A stretch of DNA of 64,000 bases, taken from NCBI GenBank assembly GCA_943846595.1, contig OX044355.1, positions 992,001-1,056,000 on the forward strand. Reading direction: 5' to 3'. This document shows positions 9,192 to 15,600 of this stretch, piece by piece (positions within the stretch are counted from its first letter, which is position 1; every line of letters starts with the position of its first letter). Source of the stretch: an uncultured Polaribacter sp. Lineage in GTDB: Bacteria; Bacteroidota; Bacteroidia; Flavobacteriales; Flavobacteriaceae. The translations under genes were made by a program, and so were the position numbers. Under the pieces are notes generated by a model. That model saw nothing but the letters and a program-made list of their open reading frames with translations, did not search any database and was not told the origin of the DNA.

Positions 9192-10160
9192 TTAGCAACA
9201 TCCACCACCGTCATAGTGGAACGTAGATGCTGAAAAGAAAAGATCATCCCTTCCTATTGCTTTTAAAGCAGCGGCAGTTTTGTCACAAATTGCCAAAGGT
9301 TGGTTTTTCAGTAAAACATGCCCTTGTCCATCATCAAAATAATCTTCATCACCGAAATAGATAGCCGCTTTCCCTGTAAAAACACAGGGACCATCAGCAG
9401 GCATTGGATCTTTAATAGCAGCTACTTCAATCGATTCAATATATATCAATTCATCCGTAGGATAATTGTTAGGATCCAAAATTCGATAAGGCTTTCTTGC
9501 TCTAATTTCAATGGTTCCAAATCCTGCATCGGTGAGTGCTTTCACATAGTCTGCAATAGACAAGCTTCCACTCAAACATAAGGCACGTAAACGCGCATCG
9601 TTTCGTAATTCATCATTCATAGGTTGTTCACAAGTAGGGTCGCTCATGACCAATTTTCCATGGGGTTTTAAAACGCGGTACATTTCTGCAATGGCTTTTT
9701 TTAAATCGTCAGATTTAAAGATATTGAACAAACAATTTTGTGCAGCTACATCTATCGTGTTGTCTGCGATAGGAAGTGCCATGGCATCTCCTTTTCGCAA
9801 GTCCACAAAATCACTTTGAAACCAGTCGTTTTGTTCCTCTGCAATTTTGAAATTTTTACGAGATGCCTCCAACATTTCATCCACAACATCCAATCCAATT
9901 ACTCCGCCTTTTGTTCTGTTGAAATAGGCAAACTGCAACAATTCCATTCCACCCCCAACACCTACATAGAGCATTTGTGGATTGTTTGTTAAGTCTCTTG
10001 CATGAACGGTAGATCCACACCCATAGTTCATTTCTTGCATGATGCGAGGAATCTTGAGACCTGGTAATTCCCAAATTGGGTTTGTAGTACAGCAAAGCCC
10101 AATATCGGGAGTTAAGGCTGCTTGTTTGTATACGTCATTGGTAGTTTCTAAATAGCTCAT
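9192..10160 (-). CDS. arsM: Arsenite S-adenosylmethionine methyltransferase ArsM (arsenosugar type)
   Basis: A 322-residue class I methyltransferase. The SAM-binding motif I is YVGVGGGMELL (65-75), followed by GLDVVDEM and the YRVLKPHGKL strand. Cysteines suited to bind As(III) are C48, C143 and C195, with further pairs at C23-C24 and C321-C322. The overall form and the partner genes fit the ArsM branch named in TIGR04345, which methylates arsenite to dimethylarsenic as the first step of arsenosugar synthesis. It is the last gene of a seven-gene operon that also holds ArsS and the arsenosugar-type glycosyltransferase. The CC pairs at both ends are unusual for ordinary methyltransferases and support a metalloid substrate. 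Confidence 0.87.
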   Translation of the reverse strand: MSYLETTNDVYKQAALTPDIGLCCTTNPIWELPGLKIPRIMQEMNYGCGSTVHARDLTNNPQMLYVGVGGGMELLQFAYFNRTKGGVIGLDVVDEMLEASRKNFKIAEEQNDWFQSDFVDLRKGDAMALPIADNTIDVAAQNCLFNIFKSDDLKKAIAEMYRVLKPHGKLVMSDPTCEQPMNDELRNDARLRALCLSGSLSIADYVKALTDAGFGTIEIRARKPYRILDPNNYPTDELIYIESIEVAAIKDPMPADGPCVFTGKAAIYFGDEDYFDDGQGHVLLKNQPLAICDKTAAALKAIGRDDLFFSASTFHYDGGGCC

Positions 10161-10231
10161 AGTATTGTTTTCAGTATTCGATGCACCTTAGCAGTATTCA
10201 ATCGAAGACTACTACAAACGGTGATTGTGTT

Positions 10232-11047
10232 TTATATTATTTTGACCAACTCTTTAAAAATGCGAATCAACTTTGGTTCTGCTTTTCCAGCAATTGCAAT
10301 GATTTCTGCAATGTCAACTGGCTGTAAGTTTTTCGGATCACATTCGTCCGTTAAAACAGAAATAGCAGCACAGGGTACATTCAATTGTTTGGCAACAATT
10401 ACCTCAGGGACAGTACTCATACCCACTGCATCTACTTCCAGAATTTGCAACATTCTGTATTCGGCTCTAGTTTCCAATTGTGGTCCTACAACACTAGCAT
10501 AGACCCCTTCGTGTAATTGAATGTTCTCTGCTGTGGCAATGGTTTTTATTTTTTGGTTGATTTCTTTTGAATACGGAACCAACATATCTGTAAAAATAGG
10601 ACCAAAAGTGTTAGCGCCTTTAAAAGCTATAGGAGAACCTCCCTGTAAGTTTAAGTGATCTTCAATCAACATTAAATCTCCTTTCTGATATGTTAGGTTG
10701 ATGGCGCCTGCTGCGTTAGAAACCAATAACTGTTGAATCCCCAAAGCGTGCATAGTGCGAATACCGTAGGTCACTTCCCATAAATTATAGCCTTCATACA
10801 TATGAAAACGTCCTGCCATCACAAGTACTTTTTTGCCAGAAAATTCACCATAAATTAATTTACCAGAATGAAACTCTACTGTAGCTTGAGGAAAATTAGG
10901 AATTTCTGAATAGGCAATTTCTTTCTCTATGGAAATTTCATCCACCAATTTTCCCAACCCAGTTCCTAAAACAATTCCAATGCTTGGCTGTGTAATTCCT
11001 ACTGCTTTTAAAAAAGCGACTGTTTCATTTAGCTGTTCTTGTTTCAT
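10232..11047 (-). CDS. Purine nucleoside phosphorylase (PNP/MTAP family) within the arsenosugar operon
   Basis: A 271-residue trimeric-type phosphorylase that splits purine nucleosides with phosphate. Family motifs are the phosphate loop VLGTGLGK (26-33), GRFHMYEGY, SNAAGAINL and the purine-site GMSTVPE. By sequence alone it is an ordinary PunA-like enzyme. Its place between the glycosyltransferase and arsM suggests a second job: releasing adenine from the 5'-dimethylarsinoyl-adenosine made by ArsS, as MTA phosphorylase does for methylthioadenosine. That role is inference. It is separated from the glycosyltransferase by 101 bases and from arsM by 71, looser than the rest of the operon. Confidence 0.88.
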   Translation of the reverse strand: MKQEQLNETVAFLKAVGITQPSIGIVLGTGLGKLVDEISIEKEIAYSEIPNFPQATVEFHSGKLIYGEFSGKKVLVMAGRFHMYEGYNLWEVTYGIRTMHALGIQQLLVSNAAGAINLTYQKGDLMLIEDHLNLQGGSPIAFKGANTFGPIFTDMLVPYSKEINQKIKTIATAENIQLHEGVYASVVGPQLETRAEYRMLQILEVDAVGMSTVPEVIVAKQLNVPCAAISVLTDECDPKNLQPVDIAEIIAIAGKAEPKLIRIFKELVKII

Positions 11048-11148
11048 TGTTCCAGGTGGGTCAAGCGCAATTGAGCCCTAAATAAAGTTATCGCTTTGAA
11101 GCTACGCTATTGTCTATATGCTAGGGACAATGCTCAACGCGAGGTGCA

Positions 11149-11751
11149 TTAGTTCAAAAAATGTTGAAATGCCGGATGCTCATTGATATCATCAAAAACA
11201 TCTGCATCATTCAATTCATGTAACAAATGTACTTTTTTATCTTTTAAATCATTCAGCGTTTCGGCACTTACTGTTGAAGTGCCCCAGGTTTTATTTTCAA
11301 AAATATTTGGATGTAAAGATTTCATGCCTAATAAGTAATATCCACCATCTTCAGCGGGTCCCATAACGACATCATTAGATTCCAATTGTAAGTAGGCTTT
11401 TTCAATGATTTCTTCAGACAAATCAATTAAATCAGTACCGATAATGATTACTTTTTCATAACCAGCAGCAAAAGCATCTTGAAAAGCATCTTGCATTCGG
11501 ATGCCTAAATCTTCTCCAAATTGCTGTTTTTTCTGATATGTTTCACTATTCCAAAGATCATTTTTTCGAATTTTCACAGAATAATAGACCGCCTTGTCTG
11601 CGGTTATATTTTCGGTTACTTTTTTAGTATGTGCCAATAAAAATTTATAAATAGCCAATGCTTTTTCTGCTCCGATGGTTTTTGCTAATCGTGTTTTTAC
11701 CTTTCCCAATTCTGGGTTTCTTGTAAAAATTAAAAGAAGGTTTTTATTCAT
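11149..11751 (-). CDS. Arsenosugar-type glycosyltransferase (TIGR04282/DUF2064 family)
   Basis: A 200-residue GT-A fold protein. The nucleotide-binding start LLLIFTRNPELGKVKTRLAK (5-24), the VIIIGTDLIDLS strand with its metal-binding aspartate, and VMGPAEDGGYYLLG match the DUF2064 family, one branch of which (TIGR04282) is named for arsenosugar biosynthesis. It would modify the sugar part of the dimethylarsinoyl-riboside; the donor is not evident. Its start overlaps the end of the upstream rhodanese gene by 8 bases, so the two are translationally coupled. Confidence 0.82.
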   Translation of the reverse strand: MNKNLLLIFTRNPELGKVKTRLAKTIGAEKALAIYKFLLAHTKKVTENITADKAVYYSVKIRKNDLWNSETYQKKQQFGEDLGIRMQDAFQDAFAAGYEKVIIIGTDLIDLSEEIIEKAYLQLESNDVVMGPAEDGGYYLLGMKSLHPNIFENKTWGTSTVSAETLNDLKDKKVHLLHELNDADVFDDINEHPAFQHFLN

Positions 11752-12238
11752 ATACTTTTGTTCCTTTTAAGAGCCATTTACTCCATTCTTTAGAAAAAAC
11801 ATGTATGTTATCAGTTGCCTTTTCGTTGGAGTCAAATACGGGGTTTCCCTTATTTTTCCATTCGAAAATTCCTCCGTATAAATTTAAAATATTTGTATAC
11901 CCTGCCACTTTAAGTTTCTCTGCAATGTCTTCAGATCTTATTCCTAAGGAACAATACACCACAATTTTACTCTTTTTATTCGGTATTTTTTTGAGAGTTT
12001 CTTTAAGGCTGAAGTTAGTATAGCCTACAAAATAAGTGTTTTTAAGATGACTTATTTCAAACTCTTTTTTTTCTCGAGCATCTAATAAAACCACGTTCTC
12101 TTGCTGCTTTAGCAATTGGTTTACAGAAATATAAGGAATACTTTCGGTATTGTACTTCTGTAATAGATGCTTCAAATTACTTTGAGAAAACAGAGCGTTG
12201 ACAGATACTAATAGAAAGCATATAATTTGTTTTTTCAT
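11744..12238 (-). CDS. Exported rhodanese-domain protein
   Basis: A 164-residue protein with an N-terminal signal peptide (about 1-18, ending near LFSQ) and one rhodanese domain. The active-site loop is CSLGIRSE with Cys96, and LLDAREKKEFEISHL is the upstream motif. It would act in the periplasm. It lies 10 bases after arsS and overlaps the glycosyltransferase gene, so it is a genuine member of the arsenosugar operon. A sulfur-transfer step, for example to an arsenic-bearing compound, is a guess from position only. Confidence 0.82.
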   Translation of the reverse strand: MKKQIICFLLVSVNALFSQSNLKHLLQKYNTESIPYISVNQLLKQQENVVLLDAREKKEFEISHLKNTYFVGYTNFSLKETLKKIPNKKSKIVVYCSLGIRSEDIAEKLKVAGYTNILNLYGGIFEWKNKGNPVFDSNEKATDNIHVFSKEWSKWLLKGTKVYE

Positions 12239-12248
12239 AGAAAAGTTA

Positions 12249-13304
12249 TTATGCGACTACCCCCTGACAGCTACTTCCTGCACCTGCTGTACAGCCATAA
12301 CAATGTTGATTGATAATGATGTTTCGATCTTGTAAAATTGCCTCATTATAATCTGCGATGTGTTTTACCTTACTAGCCACTTTTAAATTCAACATCTGGT
12401 TGAAATCGCAATCATATAAATAGCCATCCCAACTGACCGAAAGGGTATTGGTACACATCACATTTGCTACTGCAGATGGATTGTAGGCGTCTACCAAAGA
12501 ATACATATACTCTTCGTAGTTTTCAGAAGCAATTAAATAATCTAAAAATCGACTAATAGGCAAATTGGTAATGGCAAATAAGTTGTGAAAGTCAATGTCA
12601 AAATCCGTTTTTAAGGCTTTTTTAAAATCGTTTTCTAAAGCCATTTGATCTCCCGGCAAAAAGGCACCCGAAGGATTGTAAACCAAATCTAATTTTAAAT
12701 CAGATCCTTTTCTACCATATCCGATCTCATTAAGCATGTGTAGTACTTTGATGGATTTGTCAAAAACACCATCACCACGTTGTTTGTCAGTTTTTCCACG
12801 AGTCCAATGTGGCATAGAAGACACCACATGAATATTATGTTTTTTAAAGAACTCAGGCAAATCGTGGTATTTTTTATTAGCCAGAATGATGGTTAAGTTA
12901 GAGCGAACAATGAAATCTTTAATCCCAGCTTTTGCAGCTGCTTCCACAAATTCTCTGAAATTCGGATTCATTTCTGGTGCACCACCGGTTAAGTCTATCG
13001 TATGTGCGCCCGTATTTTTAACGACTTCTAAACATTGTTGCATGGTGTCTAAAGTCATGATCTCTTTCCGATCTGGACCGGCATCAACATGGCAATGCGC
13101 ACAAACTTGATTGCACATATAACCCAAATTAATTTGAAGAATTTCTAACTTTTTTGGTTGTAACGGAAACTGATTGCTTTCTTTTAATTTGCTCGCAAAT
13201 GTAGGCAATTCACCATCGGCGAAAATTCCGCTGGATAGCACTTCCATTTGACGGGCTGTATTTGCCAAATCATTATTTCTTGCTAAAAGTGATTTTGTAG
13301 CCAT
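12249..13304 (-). CDS. arsS: Arsenosugar biosynthesis radical SAM enzyme ArsS
   Basis: A 351-residue radical SAM protein. The cluster motif CNQVCAHC places the three iron-sulfur cysteines at C64, C68 and C71. The GGAPE motif follows, and a C-terminal cysteine region (QHCYGCTAGAGSSCQG) suggests a second cluster. This is the ArsS form (TIGR04167), which transfers the 5'-deoxyadenosyl group onto dimethylarsenic to give a dimethylarsinoyl-adenosine. In some relatives the C-terminal CxxC region contains selenocysteine; here both positions are Cys. Neighbours on both sides belong to the same pathway. Confidence 0.9.
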   Translation of the reverse strand: MATKSLLARNNDLANTARQMEVLSSGIFADGELPTFASKLKESNQFPLQPKKLEILQINLGYMCNQVCAHCHVDAGPDRKEIMTLDTMQQCLEVVKNTGAHTIDLTGGAPEMNPNFREFVEAAAKAGIKDFIVRSNLTIILANKKYHDLPEFFKKHNIHVVSSMPHWTRGKTDKQRGDGVFDKSIKVLHMLNEIGYGRKGSDLKLDLVYNPSGAFLPGDQMALENDFKKALKTDFDIDFHNLFAITNLPISRFLDYLIASENYEEYMYSLVDAYNPSAVANVMCTNTLSVSWDGYLYDCDFNQMLNLKVASKVKHIADYNEAILQDRNIIINQHCYGCTAGAGSSCQGVVA

Positions 13305-13324
13305 TGATAAGGTTTTTTTGCTTC

Positions 13325-13660
13325 TTACATTTCTAATTTATTCACTTTGTTCATCATTTGAACTCCGTGGACTAGGGTAGCACCACTTTTAATTGCCGCA
13401 CCAACATGAACGGCTTCCATCATTTGTTCTTTGGTAATGCCTCGCTCTAGACCATCTTTGGTATAGGCGTCGATACAATACGGGCATTGTTCGGTGTGGG
13501 CCACAGCCAAAGCAATAAGAGATTTTTCACGTGCTGTTAATGCGCCTTCTTCAAACACTTTCCCATAATAATCAAAGAATTTGATTCCCAATTCTTCATT
13601 CCATTCTGTGATTTTTCCAAATTTCCGCAAGTCGGAAGCATCGTAATAAGGTTTTGCCAT
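13325..13660 (-). CDS. Arsenosugar-associated peroxidase-like protein (AhpD/CMD fold)
   Basis: A 111-residue protein of the carboxymuconolactone decarboxylase/AhpD fold. The redox motif is EQCPYC, with C59 and C62, preceded by His55. It matches the family named as arsenosugar biosynthesis-associated peroxidase-like (TIGR04169). A redox role, such as reducing As(V) intermediates or protecting the radical enzyme, is likely but unproven. It lies 20 bases before arsS and 4 bases after the DUF547 gene, so these are translated together. Confidence 0.85.
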   Translation of the reverse strand: MAKPYYDASDLRKFGKITEWNEELGIKFFDYYGKVFEEGALTAREKSLIALAVAHTEQCPYCIDAYTKDGLERGITKEQMMEAVHVGAAIKSGATLVHGVQMMNKVNKLEM

Positions 13661-13664
13661 AATT

Positions 13665-14372
13665 TTATTTTTCGTTTAAATTCCAGTCATACGTTTTGTA
13701 ACGAATCTGTGCGTTTTTATGAATTGGTGTCTCCGAATATTGATTCAAGTACTCAATAATACTTCCTTTTTCTGTAAAATCCTCTTTAAACCAGCTAAAA
13801 ATTTTGGAGATTTTAACTTTCTCATTGCTGATTTTATTTCTGGTTGTATCATTGACAAATCCAATCATTAAATTTTCTAATTTAGTATCTAAATTTTCCT
13901 CTGTAAATGCAACATTCAATAATTTGGGGCAAGAAATCGAAGCACAATTCACAGCGACATGAATTCTTGGATCTTTGTGTTTTTTTCGTAAAACTTCATG
14001 TTCTAGATCATCCAATGTGTAGGTTTGATTCCCCACTTTTACAAAAGGAATTCTCCAAGCAGTCTTTCCTGATTTTTTGATATTTCGAATGCTTTTTACC
14101 GGATAATTCTCTAAGACAATTTGAAGTGTATATGCATTATAGACATTGATCCAAAAGGCTTTTTTTCTGTCTTTAGACCAAGAACTATTGGGCGTTACTT
14201 TTTCCAAGGAAGTGAGATATAATCGCAATCTTTTTTGATTAAAATTTTTATAATCAACCATTCCCTCTTTACTAACGTGGGCTTGCAACAACTCATTGTA
14301 AATAAATGTTTGTGCTGTGCCTTTTAGCGATAAAAAAACAATGATTACTAAGAAGGTTATTTTTTTTTGCAT
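13665..14372 (-). CDS. DUF547 protein, first gene of the arsenosugar operon
   Basis: A 235-residue exported protein (signal peptide about 1-20, ending GTAQ) made of one DUF547 domain. The conserved blocks FWINVYNAYTL, HVAVNCASISCPKL and the C-terminal YDWNLN are present. DUF547 has a transglutaminase/peptidase-like fold with Cys and His residues in the right places, but its reaction is unknown. It is the most upstream gene of the minus-strand operon. The region to its right (14373-14643) carries a weak reverse -7 candidate (CAAAACTA at 14448-14455). Confidence 0.78.
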   Translation of the reverse strand: MQKKITFLVIIVFLSLKGTAQTFIYNELLQAHVSKEGMVDYKNFNQKRLRLYLTSLEKVTPNSSWSKDRKKAFWINVYNAYTLQIVLENYPVKSIRNIKKSGKTAWRIPFVKVGNQTYTLDDLEHEVLRKKHKDPRIHVAVNCASISCPKLLNVAFTEENLDTKLENLMIGFVNDTTRNKISNEKVKISKIFSWFKEDFTEKGSIIEYLNQYSETPIHKNAQIRYKTYDWNLNEK

Positions 14373-14608
14373 GCTTTTTTCAAGAAGTAACCTGTTGGAT
14401 ACCTGTAAGAGTCCTTTGCGCCCTTTTTTATATAGTTTCTATTACAACAAAACTACTCAATTATCTTTTGATTGTCTCTAAAAATAATGTTAATAGGAGC
14501 TGTGTAATTTTGAAAAACAGGGAGCTGTTCGTTGCTTTTTTTGAATGCCTCCTTTTTCGTTCTATTCAATATTAATATTTAGGGGTAATGGCTTCTTAAA
14601 AAAAACAT

Positions 14609-14616
14609 TATTTTTG
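14609..14616 (+). promoter_or_regulatory. Promoter -7 element of fabD
   Basis: TATTTTTG matches TAnnTTTG, 27 bases before the fabD ATG. No clear -33 TTG is present. The 271-base divergent spacer holding it shows nothing else I can support. Confidence 0.5.
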
Positions 14617-14643
14617 CCGACAATTATATAAAACACATTTTAA

Positions 14644-15531
14644 ATGAAAGCATATATATTTCCAGGTCAAGGGGCTCAGTTTATAGGAATGGGTTTAGAC
14701 CTTTATGAGCACTTTCCATTGGCGCAAGAATATTTTGAAAAAGCAAATAAGATCCTAGAATTTTCGATTACCGATATTATGTTCGAAGGGACTTCAGAAC
14801 AACTAAAAGAAACAAAAGTAACACAGCCAGCTATTTTTTTACATTCTGTAATCCTGGCAAAAGTGTTGGGAGATTCATTTCAACCAGAAATGGTAGCAGG
14901 ACACTCCTTGGGTGAATTGTCCGCTTTGGTTGCAAACGGTGTTTTGTCCTTTGAAGACGGCTTGAAACTTGTTTCCAAACGTGCTTTGGCGATGCAGAAA
15001 GCTTGCGAAATAGCACCTTCGACAATGGCAGCAGTTTTAGGACTGGAGGATCATATCGTAGAGCAGACCTGTCAAGAAATTGATGGCGTTGTGGTTGCTG
15101 CAAACTACAATTGTCCAGGGCAATTGGTTATTTCTGGTGAAATTTCAGCCGTTGAAAAAGCCTGTGAAATACTTACAGAAAAAGGAGCAAGAAGAGCTTT
15201 GTTATTGCCAGTTGGAGGCGCTTTTCATTCACCAATGATGCAACCAGCAAGAGAAGAGTTAGCTGCGGCGATTCAAGAAACGACATTCCGGAAACCTACT
15301 TGCCCAGTGTATCAAAACGTACCTGCAAAAGCAGTAACAAATCCCGAGGAAATTAAAGAAAATTTAATTGCACAATTAACGGCACCTGTAAAATGGACTC
15401 AATGCATTCAGGCAATGATTGCAGACGGTGGAACTGAATTTATTGAGGTTGGGCCTGGGAAAGTTTTACAAGGTTTGATGCGAAAAATAGATCGAAGTGT
15501 CGCTGCAAGTGCTGCTATCGTTCATTCATAA
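14644..15531 (+). CDS. fabD: Malonyl-CoA:ACP transacylase FabD
   Basis: FabD loads malonyl groups onto acyl carrier protein for fatty acid synthesis. The 295-residue length is standard. The oxyanion motif FPGQGAQ (6-12), the nucleophile Ser88 in GHSLGE and the catalytic His in GAFHSPMM are all visible. It stands alone here, away from other fab genes, with its own promoter and terminator. Confidence 0.95.
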   Translation: MKAYIFPGQGAQFIGMGLDLYEHFPLAQEYFEKANKILEFSITDIMFEGTSEQLKETKVTQPAIFLHSVILAKVLGDSFQPEMVAGHSLGELSALVANGVLSFEDGLKLVSKRALAMQKACEIAPSTMAAVLGLEDHIVEQTCQEIDGVVVAANYNCPGQLVISGEISAVEKACEILTEKGARRALLLPVGGAFHSPMMQPAREELAAAIQETTFRKPTCPVYQNVPAKAVTNPEEIKENLIAQLTAPVKWTQCIQAMIADGGTEFIEVGPGKVLQGLMRKIDRSVAASAAIVHS

Positions 15532-15548
15532 AAAGATTTAAAACCAAA

Positions 15549-15580
15549 AAAAAAAACCGAGTAATCCGCTCGGTTTTTTT
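15549..15580. terminator. Bidirectional terminator between fabD and the M16 protease gene
   Basis: Stem AACCGAG (15555-15561) with CTCGGTT (15569-15575), loop TAATCCG, extended by flanking A and T runs on both sides. It serves the two converging genes. Confidence 0.85.
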
Positions 15581-15600
15581 ATGGTTGTTAACCCAAAGAA

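Noticed and set aside
10181..11149. Inverted 8-mers ATGCACCT (10181-10188) and AGGTGCAT (11142-11149) flanking PNP, as if PNP were a mobile insertion
   Set aside because: An 8-base match between two spacers of this size is not surprising, there is no target duplication and no transposase.
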